DNA of 64,000 nucleotides, from contig NZ_CP058552.1 in NCBI RefSeq assembly GCF_013401555.1, positions 248,001-312,000 on the forward strand. The letters are read 5' to 3'. The DNA is from Paenibacillus sp. E222. Lineage in GTDB: Bacteria > Bacillota > Bacilli > Paenibacillales > Paenibacillaceae. Made by a program: the position numbers and the translations under genes. This document shows, in pieces, positions 1-8,599 of the stretch; position 1 is the first letter of the stretch; the number at the start of each line of letters is the position of its first letter. The notes beneath the pieces are model-generated. The model made no database searches. It was given only the letters and a program-made list of their open reading frames with translations, and was not told where the DNA came from.

Positions 1-496
1 GATGACGTAGCGTAATTGGTTCCGCATAGGTTGGTGGTATTTTCACCGTTTTCAGATAGGTGTTCACGTCAGTGTCCAGATCAAGCTTTCCCGCCTCAAC
101 CAGCTGCATCACAGCGGTCCATGTAAACAGCTTTGTGGTCGACGCAATCCGAAACAGGCTGGTCTCGGGATCAACGGGTTTATTTTCTTTGATGTTCGAA
201 TGTCCGTACCCTTTGGAGAGCAGAACCTTTCCATCCTTCACAATTGAAATGACTGCGCCCGGAATCTGTAAAGAACCCATTTGCACATCCATAATCCCAT
301 CAATGAAAGCTGCTAGCTGGTCTTTGTCATCCAGATTAACAGCGACTCTCTTCTCTTGTGTACCAGAACCCAATCCGGAGGAATAAGCCTCTGCTGATAA
401 GGGAGCTTTAATCCCTAACCAAGTTGCCCCTAGCGTAGTACCCAACAATACCAGTAACATCATTTTGCAAACCATTTTCCTTATCGATGATGACAT
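1..496 (-). CDS. Serine hydrolase, beta-lactamase (class C/PBP4*) family, N-terminal part
   Basis: The reading frame enters from the left edge and starts at an ATG at 496, so only about 165 N-terminal residues are visible. An N-terminal hydrophobic stretch (residues 8-29) after basic residues is a probable signal peptide or lipid-proximal anchor. The motif S-T-T-K at residues 119-122 matches the catalytic SxxK of the beta-lactamase/DD-peptidase fold, preceded by a typical 'GYG..N' strand. Members of this family (PF00144) are penicillin-binding-protein-like peptidases or esterases working outside the membrane. The substrate cannot be told from this part. The catalytic YxN and the C-terminal domain lie outside the window. 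Confidence 0.85.
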   Translation of the reverse strand, partial: MSSSIRKMVCKMMLLVLLGTTLGATWLGIKAPLSAEAYSSGLGSGTQEKRVAVNLDDKDQLAAFIDGIMDVQMGSLQIPGAVISIVKDGKVLLSKGYGHSNIKENKPVDPETSLFRIASTTKLFTWTAVMQLVEAGKLDLDTDVNTYLKTVKIPPTYAEPITLRH

Positions 497-664
497 AACC
501 AACCTCCACCACTCCGCATATTTTGTTTGATCGCTGTTCCTCGGCTTTCTTTCGAGAGCATATCAGGAACGTATGAACGGAGCGTGAATATTTTTTTCAT
601 ATTTTGCCAAATAGAATTGGGTTTAGTAACATAGGGGAAGGTTGTTTAGAAAGGGAGAAGGGGT

Positions 665-1030
665 ATGCCTGACTTTTTACTAGTCTTATTTTTGTTTAAT
701 TTATCTTTATTTCTACTGCACGAAATGGACGCCATTAGACGATCTGAGTGGAAATTGTTTATCGTGCTGAAAGATATGGAAGATGAAAAAGCCTATAAAT
801 ACTTCACATGTGTTCACCTACCACTCTACACCGTCATACTCGCACTGCTTTTCAGCTCATATCAAACGATTACGTTCTGGGTGCTCGATATATTTTTCAT
901 CATTCATGCGGTACTACACCTATTTTTCGAAAAACACCCTCGTAATGAATTTAAGAATTCATTTTCCAGATCATTCATTTACCCCATGGGGATTATTGGG
1001 GCCATCCATTTGTTAGCTTTATTATTGTAA
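665..1030 (+). CDS. Small integral membrane protein (DUF6713-like)
   Basis: This 121-residue protein has about four hydrophobic segments (roughly residues 3-18, 50-67, 70-86 and 104-121). A charged HEMDAIRRSEW motif follows the first segment, a pattern I associate with the uncharacterised DUF6713 family. A GGAGAAGGGG ribosome site lies just before the ATG. The next gene starts 36 bases downstream, so the two are probably co-transcribed. Function is unknown. The family assignment is from memory of the motif and is moderate. Confidence 0.7.
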   Translation: MPDFLLVLFLFNLSLFLLHEMDAIRRSEWKLFIVLKDMEDEKAYKYFTCVHLPLYTVILALLFSSYQTITFWVLDIFFIIHAVLHLFFEKHPRNEFKNSFSRSFIYPMGIIGAIHLLALLL

Positions 1031-1065
1031 TTTCAGAAAAGTCCAATCATTCGGGAGGTCTGCTT

Positions 1066-2055
1066 ATGCAAGAGCAACATGCTGCACGAGTCGAATTATT
1101 CGTCACCAACACTCAGATCATCAAGAAATCATTCAAGTGGCAAAATGTGATGATGCACCGTCTGGCAGCCCTACTCTATGCAGCGGAAAATAAACAAGCC
1201 GATGGGGAGGCCATCCGTAATAGTCATGAATTGATTAAGCAAAATACCAATCTCTTCTCGGCCTTCAGGGGAAATTCGGCGATCAGCGTTGCCACCTTGC
1301 TCTCGCTTACAACAGATCAGGAAAAGAAACTGGATGACACCCTCCTTATCTATGATCTGATGAAAAAAATGAAATTTCGTACGTCCGATTTTCTGGTTAT
1401 TGCCGCCTATCAGATTGCAGCTCACGCGGCGCCTGACCAATTCGAGCATATGGTCGAACGAGCCAAAGCATTTTATGATCACATGAAAGCCCAACACCGC
1501 TTTCTTACCGGACAGGACGACTATATTTTCGCTGCCATGCTGGCCCTTTCCGATCTCGACGTGGAATCCGGTGTGACTCGTATGGAGCAGCTCTATGCAG
1601 AATTAAAACCTGAGTTCTCACCAGGCAATAGTGTGCAGGCATTAACACAGGTGCTGGTCCTAGGCGATGATAATCCGGAGGCGGGCACTCATGTGATAGC
1701 GTTAAATGAGGCATTCCGCAGACGGGGAATACGATTAGACAAAATGTACACCCTGCCGGCTCTGGGGATCCTCTCTCTACTGCCCGCTGACAGAGATACG
1801 CTGGTAGAACAAGTTGAGGAAACGTATGAGTGGTTGCGTACACAGAAGGGCTTTGGTGCCTGGTCAATCAACAAACAGGAGTTGCTGCTGCTCTCGTCCT
1901 CGCTGGTGGCCGTGCAATATGTGGAGGATCTTCGAAACGGCGTCCTGACCACGACGGTCTCCACTAGCATCACCAACATTATCATTGCCCAGCAGGCCGC
2001 CATGGCCGCTGCTGCAACATCGGCTGCCGTCGTAGCTTCGACTTCATCGAACTAA
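1066..2055 (+). CDS. DUF4003 family protein
   Basis: This is a soluble, mostly helical protein of 329 residues resembling the DUF4003 family of Bacillales, whose function is unknown. It has no signal peptide. Its C-terminus is a low-complexity Ala/Ser/Thr-rich tail (about residues 310-329). The ATG is preceded by GGGAGG at a good distance. It follows the small membrane protein in the same direction and ends before a strong hairpin shared with the convergent kinase gene. No catalytic motif is recognised. Confidence 0.8.
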   Translation: MQEQHAARVELFVTNTQIIKKSFKWQNVMMHRLAALLYAAENKQADGEAIRNSHELIKQNTNLFSAFRGNSAISVATLLSLTTDQEKKLDDTLLIYDLMKKMKFRTSDFLVIAAYQIAAHAAPDQFEHMVERAKAFYDHMKAQHRFLTGQDDYIFAAMLALSDLDVESGVTRMEQLYAELKPEFSPGNSVQALTQVLVLGDDNPEAGTHVIALNEAFRRRGIRLDKMYTLPALGILSLLPADRDTLVEQVEETYEWLRTQKGFGAWSINKQELLLLSSSLVAVQYVEDLRNGVLTTTVSTSITNIIIAQQAAMAAAATSAAVVASTSSN

Positions 2056-2090
2056 GTAAAGGTTATGAAATGCATCTTATAAAATAAAAC

Positions 2091-2125
2091 AGGCCCTCTG
2101 GAAACATCCAGAAGGCCCTCTTTAT
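2091..2125. terminator. Bidirectional rho-independent terminator
   Basis: A GC-rich inverted repeat (GGCCCTCTGG / CCAGAAGGCC with a 6-base loop, one mismatch) is flanked by A-rich DNA on the left and TTTATT on the right. It sits between the converging DUF4003 and kinase genes. Confidence 0.8.
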
Positions 2126-2150
2126 TGGAGTACATCATTGCTGTAAGTCA

Positions 2151-3143
2151 TCAATACTGAACAATTCCTGTGTCACGAAACTCTTCCACAAAACTATCCA
2201 GCCAATCCGAACCATAATCCAGCGCACCCATATCACTCTCAATAAAAGCAACATCCAGACCCATCACCCAGAATCGGCGAGCAACAATAAAGAGATCAAC
2301 GGTCTGTTCATCTTGGGTAGAGAAGCTTCTAACGGAACGATATCCTGCCATGAGCGCATTCCATAACGCTTCTTTTTGCTCACCAGACTGTCTCTTTCGA
2401 GCCTTCACCTGCGCCAGATCGTAGGCACGCCAACCATTAGCCGCCCACTCAAAGTCATAATGGATGAACTGATTCCCCTGTTGAAAAGCGTTATTGTTCC
2501 CATGCATATCGCCATGGCACAGCCCATTGTCCAAACCTAGTTTGGATGCCACGCTGATTCGTTCTTTTAACTCTTTAGCAAACGTATGTAGGAATGATGA
2601 TGCTTCATTTTTTTCACCGATGTAGTTGATGATTCGTTCCAGAGGCTCGTCAATGAGAAACTTCGTATCCAACTCATATCGCGGCTGCTCCAATACGACT
2701 TGGTCCATCGCTTTATGCAGCTCAGCCGCAGACTGACCAAAAGCGTAACAAGACTGTTCATCTTCAAGGTTGTTCTCCATACCCTCAATATACCGAAACA
2801 TTACAGCAACCCGCTTGCCTTCCGCGGCCTCCAACACCGTATATCCAGTATGATCTTTCTTCTCGATGTATTCTCCAATATCGGTATGTACAGATGAACC
2901 TAGAATGCCCTTTAATTGAGATAACAGGGAGAGTTCGTACTGAACATCAGCCTCCGTAATTTCAGTACGGTAGACTCGCAGAATATACATGCCAGTAGAT
3001 GTAGTTACCCGGTAAGTATCATTTAACCCTCTCAGCCAAAATAAACATTCTTCCCACGATCCGATGTCGTATTGATCACTCAATACAAGCTCCAGATATT
3101 TAGGATTGAGCACTGAACGTAAAGCAGTCGGTTGATTGAACAT
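2151..3143 (-). CDS. APH-type phosphotransferase
   Basis: This 330-residue protein has the aminoglycoside phosphotransferase / choline kinase fold (PF01636). The catalytic loop reads HGDMHGNN and the Mg-binding segment HYDFEW, followed by an AYDLAQ helix. Members phosphorylate small hydroxylated substrates such as sugars, homoserine or antibiotics; the substrate here is unknown. I start it at 3143, where AGAAGGAG lies 7 bases upstream, rather than at an in-frame ATG 33 bases earlier that lacks a site. It stands alone and converges on DUF4003. Confidence 0.82.
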   Translation of the reverse strand: MFNQPTALRSVLNPKYLELVLSDQYDIGSWEECLFWLRGLNDTYRVTTSTGMYILRVYRTEITEADVQYELSLLSQLKGILGSSVHTDIGEYIEKKDHTGYTVLEAAEGKRVAVMFRYIEGMENNLEDEQSCYAFGQSAAELHKAMDQVVLEQPRYELDTKFLIDEPLERIINYIGEKNEASSFLHTFAKELKERISVASKLGLDNGLCHGDMHGNNNAFQQGNQFIHYDFEWAANGWRAYDLAQVKARKRQSGEQKEALWNALMAGYRSVRSFSTQDEQTVDLFIVARRFWVMGLDVAFIESDMGALDYGSDWLDSFVEEFRDTGIVQY

Positions 3144-3720
3144 ATGTATGCTCCTTCTGTTTGATATAATTATCACTATAGCCGCAATAGTTGCAGATAA
3201 ATGATCCCTTCATCTATTAATCTATAACATAGTATATTTTTAATTTATTTTCCAGAATATATATTTAAGGGGGGGCGAATGTTTAGCAGAATTTATTTCG
3301 CCTCTTTTATGCGCACTAATCACTTTCGAGCCTTGATCTTAAGTATACTTCATCGGAACCCATGAAGGTTTATTTACCAAACATGAAGCTCGACAAACGG
3401 CTTACCGACCAGGGCATTGACCATAATACCTTTGTTTATTCTAAAATGAATCACGTTGTTCTTTACCCTGTTCAGGCTTTTGTGGAGAGATGATCTCTCC
3501 GACAAAGGCCTTTTTGTGTACCTGCCTAACTCTTGAATAACTGGATGATCTATCAAATTTATCCTTGTTCGGCAAATGTGCGTCCTTTACAATAACTTTA
3601 GAAATTCCCGTATATCGATTTCTTTGTTAAACAATATCCATATATGGTATAGCACTTCCTTAATTACGATATAAGCTCTTCCTTGAGTTTATATAAAAAA
3701 ATGATACAGGAGGCTATCGA
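3144..3720. other. Intergenic region without a supported gene
   Basis: This 577-bp AT-rich stretch holds only short frames without ribosome sites. A frame on the minus strand at 3374-3556 crosses a terminator-like hairpin and has no family likeness. The right end should carry the promoter of the monooxygenase gene, but no clear -35/-10 pair is seen. Confidence 0.6.
3475..3515 (+). terminator. Terminator-like hairpin
   Basis: The perfect repeat GGAGAGA-TGA-TCTCTCC is extended by GGCTTTTGT / GACAAAGGCC and followed by TTTTT on the plus strand. No gene directly upstream uses it. It may end an untranslated transcript or act as attenuator in the leader of the monooxygenase gene about 200 bases downstream. 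Confidence 0.55.
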
Positions 3721-5061
3721 ATGTTCAGATTCATTGTACCGTCTTCCAAGCTAGTATTGATTTGCTGTCTGCTGGTGCTTACAACGGTAAGCATGCTGTT
3801 CAACAGTCCAAAGGCGTTGTCCCATGGTTACGTAGAAGGGCCAGCGAGCCGAGCTGCACTGTGTGCTTCGGGAGTCAATCAAGATTGCGGCAGTATCGTC
3901 TATGAACCCCAAAGCCTTGAAGCGCCTAAGGGCTTCCCTGCTGCAGGACCTACGGATGGCCATATTGCAAGCGCTAATGGCGTCTTCCCTAAGCTCGATG
4001 AGCAATCCGCTACACGTTGGTCAAAAGTGAATATGTCTAGTGGCAGTAATACGTTTACTTGGAAGCTGACAGCGAACCATTCAACGGCAAGCTGGAAATA
4101 TTATATTACGAAAACGAACTGGAATCCGAATGCACCTCTATCCCGTGATTCGTTTGACCTGACACCGTTCTGTTCAGTTCCCTATAATGGAAGCCAACCA
4201 CCATTTAGCTACACCAACTCATGCAACGTTCCCGAACGCAGCGGTTATCATGTCATTCTAGCAGTCTGGGAGGTTGCGGATACTCCCAACGCCTTCTATA
4301 ACGTCATCGACGTAAACTTCTCCGGGACGAACCCGGTTGATCATGTGGCACCGACACCTCCAACTTCACTTGTAGCAACTGCAACTGCTGCGACCAGTAC
4401 ATCCTTATCGTGGAAGGCTTCGTCAGATAATGTAGGCGTAACGGGATATAAAATTTACAACGGGACTACCTTAATAGGCAATGTATCCGGCACAACTACA
4501 AGCTATACCGTAACAGGGCTTACAGCAAGCACGGCTTATACCTTTACGGTCAAAGCAGTCGACGCAGCAGGCAATGAATCTGCAGCCAGTAATAGTGTAA
4601 GCGTTACCACAACTGCACCTCCTGCAAACGACACTACCGCACCCACATCTCCAGGCGGGCTGCATGTGATGGGAACACCAACCGCCTCCAGCATTCAACT
4701 GATGTGGACGGCATCCACGGATAATGTAGGAGTGACAGGGTACAAAATTTATAACGGCTCTACTTTGGTTACAACGACATCCGGGACGGCAACGTCTTAT
4801 ACGGTAACCAATCTTGAAGCGAACACAACCTACAACTTCTCGGTTTATGCTGTTGATGCAGCAGGCAACCAATCTGCGGCTAGCACAGTCAGCGGTAAAA
4901 CAGCCGCAGCTGCTACTGCACCTGCATGGGCAGCCAATACGCAATACACAGTGGGCACAATCGTGAGCTACAATAACCTGACGTACAAATGCCTCCTTAC
5001 ACACACGTCTCAAGTGGATTGGATCCCTTCGGCAACACCAACCCTCTGGCAGCTGCAATAA
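3721..5061 (+). CDS. Secreted lytic polysaccharide monooxygenase AA10 with two FnIII modules and CBM5/12
   Basis: This copper enzyme cleaves crystalline chitin or cellulose oxidatively. A signal peptide (residues 1-34) ends just before His35, which becomes the N-terminal copper ligand after cleavage (SHGYVEGPASR). His120 completes the histidine brace, and Phe192 in AFY is the expected axial residue. The AA10 domain spans about 35-202. Two fibronectin III modules follow (about 209-297 and 305-393), with near-identical SDNVGVTGYKIYNG strands, then a C-terminal CBM5/12 chitin-binding module (about 400-446; WAANTQYTVGTIVSYNN). AGGAGG lies upstream of the ATG. It is monocistronic. The CBM suggests chitin, but the oxidised substrate is not proven. 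Confidence 0.93.
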   Translation: MFRFIVPSSKLVLICCLLVLTTVSMLFNSPKALSHGYVEGPASRAALCASGVNQDCGSIVYEPQSLEAPKGFPAAGPTDGHIASANGVFPKLDEQSATRWSKVNMSSGSNTFTWKLTANHSTASWKYYITKTNWNPNAPLSRDSFDLTPFCSVPYNGSQPPFSYTNSCNVPERSGYHVILAVWEVADTPNAFYNVIDVNFSGTNPVDHVAPTPPTSLVATATAATSTSLSWKASSDNVGVTGYKIYNGTTLIGNVSGTTTSYTVTGLTASTAYTFTVKAVDAAGNESAASNSVSVTTTAPPANDTTAPTSPGGLHVMGTPTASSIQLMWTASTDNVGVTGYKIYNGSTLVTTTSGTATSYTVTNLEANTTYNFSVYAVDAAGNQSAASTVSGKTAAAATAPAWAANTQYTVGTIVSYNNLTYKCLLTHTSQVDWIPSATPTLWQLQ

Positions 5062-5119
5062 GGGGATTGACTGGAGGATTAGTTATAAAGAACATCATTT
5101 AGATTCTGATTACTACCAT

Positions 5120-5146
5120 AGCCGGTCCATATTTAAGGGATCGGCT
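5120..5146. terminator. Weak hairpin between convergent genes
   Basis: AGCCGGTCC and GGATCGGCT pair across a 9-base loop with one G-U pair, lying between the monooxygenase and GH112 genes. There is no clear T-run on the plus side, so its role as terminator is tentative. Confidence 0.4.
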
Positions 5147-5219
5147 GTGAATTACAGCATGCCAAATAAGACGCTTCAGGAATTAATCCCGAACTTCTTA
5201 TTGCTTGCTTTTTACGTTG

Positions 5220-7394
5220 CTATACCGATTTTATCAAGCCAATGTGGGTAATCTTGGTGTCATACGGATCTAATTCCAAAGTTTGTTTTCCATACTCGGT
5301 ATCAATCGTCGTCGTTTGAACCTGATCACTATTATTAATGACGACCAATATTTTACTCTCCGGATAATAAGTACACTCTGTAAATAAGTTATCCGTGATG
5401 TACTTCGAATCATGGGACTCCTGCCCCGCAAAACGAATCAGATTCAGCAGCAGCCTTGTGTTCTCCCAACTGAATTCGAATGAAGGCAGATAGATTCCTT
5501 TTCCTTTACCAAAATCATGTGCAGACAATGTGATCATACCATTCGCTTCATCCACCACAGCAGCTGTTCCATCGGTTAGATATACGTTATGTTTCGGCGT
5601 TATTCTTGCCTCTTCCGGCAACAAACCATGCTCATCGCGAGTCTCATATGTCCATTTTCCATGAACCACCCTGGCGCCAGTATCCTCATCCACCCCAAGA
5701 ACATGTGCCATCCTGAAAAAGCTGTCGTACCCTTCTACCGCCGATGGCTGGTTGATGCCAATAAAGGTACCGCCTTCATACACCCATTCGGTTAGCAGGT
5801 CCACACACTTGAGGTCATTCCAATGTTCTCCGCCGCTCCAGGCTGAACCGGCAGAGCCGGCATTGATCACGACATCTATATGCTGCAGTACGCCCTGACG
5901 GATATCTTCAAAATCAATGAACTGCACTTCAACCGGTAAGCCCGACAAGGCTTCATTAACATGAATCAAGTCATGTATAACCGTTTCATGGAAATGGCCG
6001 GACAACGTCCACGATCTTAGTTTGCCCCAGCTATGCAGAACCGCTACCCTCGTCTTAATCTGATAGGGCTTGCCTGCATGATGCAGCTCTTTTATTTCCC
6101 TGAACTCGTCCGCAATCTTCTCGATATAATCGCAAAAGTCCGGGTAAGGCTCAACCAGATGCAGATATCCACCCAATCCAATCCGGTCAATCGGCTCTCT
6201 GAGCAAAGCGCGTCTAATATTGATCCAATACTTTTTGGCATCCAGCGTGGGGTCTCCGCCCTCCTTAAAGGTAGGAAGTCCGCCTAAACCCACCGGAAAC
6301 AAGTAGGGATGCAGACGAATCTCATGGGTATCCACGTTAACACCTGAACACATCCTTGCCTCATAACCGGAGAACACACATTTAATCATCCCATCGAATC
6401 CAAACTCCTGAAAGCGGTCATTGTAAGGCTCCATGCCAACCCAGCTGTCATCATAGAAGACATACGCCAGCTTGCCGTGGTTATGCACGATATCAATTAA
6501 CTTCTTCCCAAATTCGATCACAAAATCATTGATAAATGCCATCCAGTCCAGCTTGCGCTGATCCGCAGGCATATGAGTGACCCGATATTTGCCGCCATTC
6601 ACAAAATCCTCAGCCGAGAGTGAATACCCATATTTTTGAGCAAACAGATCCAACGCTCTCGAACTTACCGTGAAATCGTATGAGCCCCAATCCGAGAAGA
6701 GATGGCGATTACGCTCGTTGCTGCCCCAGATCCAGGCGAAATTATAAAACAATGAGGTAAAACGAACCACCGTTGTTTCCTGATGCTGCTGACACCAGTC
6801 CTCCATCCAATCCAGCAGATATGTCTGCGTTTCTGAATAGATCGGATCAATTTGCATCAAATGCTCTTTGTCCCAGTGGTTCGTGGTGTGATTGTACATC
6901 GAAATCTCTTCCCAGATCCGATAGGCCATGAAGCTTACCGTGTATTTATGCCAAGGAACGATGCCAGTAATGACCACATGGCCGGATTCCCTCTCATAAT
7001 TCCACTGTCCTCTTGGCACTTCCTCCCCGGTTGTCCGGTCAAAGACCTGCCAATACTTAAACGCTTCTTTGGAATCATTCACCTTGAATTGCTCAGCAAA
7101 AAAATCCTCCATCAGATAGAACGATACATAATCTTGTACAGCTACCTTCGGATTCGTAATAAGAAAACATTGCTGGAGCTTATCTCGATTTTGGGATGCC
7201 CACTCATTATGATCCCGGATAATACAGATAGTCGAATAAATGCCATATCCCGCATTAATAATCTCATCGGATAATTGTGTGCCATCACTGTCACGAATGA
7301 CATCGGCACCCCACCGTTCGGCAAGTTCCAAAGTCAGTGCCTCATAACCGGATTCGCCGGGTAGTGTAAAGGAGCCTTTGATTGGTTTGGACAA
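5220..7394 (-). CDS. GH112 phosphorylase, probably D-galactosyl-beta-1,4-L-rhamnose phosphorylase
   Basis: This 724-residue cytoplasmic protein matches family GH112, inverting phosphorylases that split beta-galactosides of GlcNAc/GalNAc or of L-rhamnose to galactose 1-phosphate. The length and the segments GSFTLPGESGYE, RFTSLFYNF, YVFYDDSWVGMEPY (a candidate catalytic Asp) and NAGSAGSAWSGG are typical. There is no signal peptide. The start is a TTG with AGGGAGGG ahead; that site overlaps the stop of the GH105 gene 13 bases upstream, so the two are one operon. GH105 removes unsaturated uronic acid from rhamnogalacturonan fragments. I therefore prefer the galactosyl-rhamnose activity over lacto-N-biose phosphorylase; this is inference from context. 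Confidence 0.85.
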   Translation of the reverse strand: MSKPIKGSFTLPGESGYEALTLELAERWGADVIRDSDGTQLSDEIINAGYGIYSTICIIRDHNEWASQNRDKLQQCFLITNPKVAVQDYVSFYLMEDFFAEQFKVNDSKEAFKYWQVFDRTTGEEVPRGQWNYERESGHVVITGIVPWHKYTVSFMAYRIWEEISMYNHTTNHWDKEHLMQIDPIYSETQTYLLDWMEDWCQQHQETTVVRFTSLFYNFAWIWGSNERNRHLFSDWGSYDFTVSSRALDLFAQKYGYSLSAEDFVNGGKYRVTHMPADQRKLDWMAFINDFVIEFGKKLIDIVHNHGKLAYVFYDDSWVGMEPYNDRFQEFGFDGMIKCVFSGYEARMCSGVNVDTHEIRLHPYLFPVGLGGLPTFKEGGDPTLDAKKYWINIRRALLREPIDRIGLGGYLHLVEPYPDFCDYIEKIADEFREIKELHHAGKPYQIKTRVAVLHSWGKLRSWTLSGHFHETVIHDLIHVNEALSGLPVEVQFIDFEDIRQGVLQHIDVVINAGSAGSAWSGGEHWNDLKCVDLLTEWVYEGGTFIGINQPSAVEGYDSFFRMAHVLGVDEDTGARVVHGKWTYETRDEHGLLPEEARITPKHNVYLTDGTAAVVDEANGMITLSAHDFGKGKGIYLPSFEFSWENTRLLLNLIRFAGQESHDSKYITDNLFTECTYYPESKILVVINNSDQVQTTTIDTEYGKQTLELDPYDTKITHIGLIKSV

Positions 7395-7407
7395 CTTGGT
7401 TCCCTCC

Positions 7408-8427
7408 CTATTTCAACATGTCGGACAGGAAAGCGAGCGCCAGGCCCTGACCCCAGCCCTGAATCCAGTCTTTTGGAATATTGCGATATCCTTCCCGATC
7501 CTTCATCACCGCTGTACCACCCGATACACCTAGTACACGCCCGTCTTCGCTAATGTTGTTTAGGATACCTTCCAATGCCTTTTGAACGTATTTGGTATGC
7601 AGCGGATTACCGTTATTGATCATGGCTGCTGCAATACCAGCGGAAGCCGACACTTCTTCATACGACTGCTCGTCATCCAGAACTGTCCGCCACAAGCCAT
7701 TCTCTGTCTGCACGAGCTTCAGAGCTGCCAGTTGATCCCGCAGTGAGCACTCCACGTCCATGCACTGTGGATATAGATACCAGTCCTTCAACTGTGGTTT
7801 TACTTGCGACATGGTGTAAGCGCCCCAAGCGTTCGCTCTTCCCCAATATAATCCGGACATGTGGTCCTTGTTAACGTTATTGTAGCCGTGGTACCAGAGG
7901 CCGCTGCTCGGATCTTGCAGGTATTTGATATGCCAGTAATATTGATTCAGAGCATCCTGGATCATGTCCTGATCCTTTAATTTGCTTCCTACACGGAGCA
8001 GGAAAAATGCCGCCATAAACAAGGTATCCGCCCATGCCTGCTCGGGAAAATCATTGGCAATGGATACTGTATGCTGAAGCACGTTATCTCCGAATCGAAG
8101 CGCATGATTTTGTAGATAATCCACCTTGCTCATTACAATATCCCAGTATTTTTGGTTCCCTGTTTCTTCATATAAAGTAATCAGCATATGGCCCATGGCA
8201 CATGTATTTACGGTCCAGTCCGGCAAGCCCAGCTCGATATATTCATCCGCCCATTGGACAAGCCTGTCCAAATACTCTTGATTTCCTGTCGTTTGATAAG
8301 CTCTGGATACACCATAATATGCCACACCGCAAGGCCAATCCCACGTCAAATCCATCGCCAGTGTTTTTTTCGTAACGTTATCCATAACGTTTAAAATTTC
8401 TTCCCTGTCATATTTCACTTGAAGCAT
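7408..8427 (-). CDS. GH105 unsaturated rhamnogalacturonyl hydrolase
   Basis: This 339-residue protein of the YteR/YesR family removes the delta-4,5-unsaturated galacturonosyl residue from the non-reducing end of rhamnogalacturonan-I oligosaccharides. The (alpha/alpha)6 barrel signatures are clear: Asp70 in LPDWTVNTCAMG and Asp134 in WADTLFMA fit the two catalytic aspartates of YteR, and the C-terminal GWGQGLAL motif is present. It lacks a signal peptide, so it acts on imported oligosaccharides. I choose the ATG at 8427, with AGAGGGGAA upstream, over an in-frame start 60 bases earlier. It is the first gene of an operon with GH112 and is divergent from an AraC regulator. A cre-like site lies at its promoter. 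Confidence 0.9.
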   Translation of the reverse strand: MLQVKYDREEILNVMDNVTKKTLAMDLTWDWPCGVAYYGVSRAYQTTGNQEYLDRLVQWADEYIELGLPDWTVNTCAMGHMLITLYEETGNQKYWDIVMSKVDYLQNHALRFGDNVLQHTVSIANDFPEQAWADTLFMAAFFLLRVGSKLKDQDMIQDALNQYYWHIKYLQDPSSGLWYHGYNNVNKDHMSGLYWGRANAWGAYTMSQVKPQLKDWYLYPQCMDVECSLRDQLAALKLVQTENGLWRTVLDDEQSYEEVSASAGIAAAMINNGNPLHTKYVQKALEGILNNISEDGRVLGVSGGTAVMKDREGYRNIPKDWIQGWGQGLALAFLSDMLK

Positions 8428-8489
8428 CGGTGGTTCCCCTCTCGTAGCGCACACGCCCCCAAATGTGCTTGAGAGCTGCCCGTCCATAG

Positions 8490-8507
8490 TTTGAAAACGC
8501 TTTACTT
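8490..8507. promoter_or_regulatory. Probable cre (CcpA) site
   Basis: TTTGAAAACGCTTTACTT matches 16 of 18 positions of the Bacillus cre consensus WWTGNAARCGNWWWCAWW. It lies immediately downstream of the proposed -10 of the GH105-GH112 operon, as expected for carbon catabolite repression of a glycosidase operon. Confidence 0.65.
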
Positions 8508-8537
8508 ATTCCATTGTACGCAGTAAAATAGTGTCAA
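8508..8537 (-). promoter_or_regulatory. Probable sigma-A promoter of the GH105-GH112 operon
   Basis: Read on the minus strand: TTGACA, an 18-base spacer and TGGAAT. The -35 is perfect and the -10 is poor, which suits an activator-dependent promoter. The divergent AraC protein is the obvious candidate activator. Confidence 0.45.
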
Positions 8538-8599
8538 TCTAAGCATATTCGCAACAAAACTGCGCAATTTCAATCATTTATGAATGGGAGTTATCGAAT

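Noticed and set aside
3374..3556. 60-codon minus-strand frame in the gap before the monooxygenase gene
   Set aside because: It crosses a terminator-like hairpin, has no ribosome site and resembles no family.
4471..5058. 195-codon minus-strand frame opposite the monooxygenase FnIII region
   Set aside because: Cys/Arg-rich low-likeness translation caused by Thr/Ala-rich repeats on the other strand.
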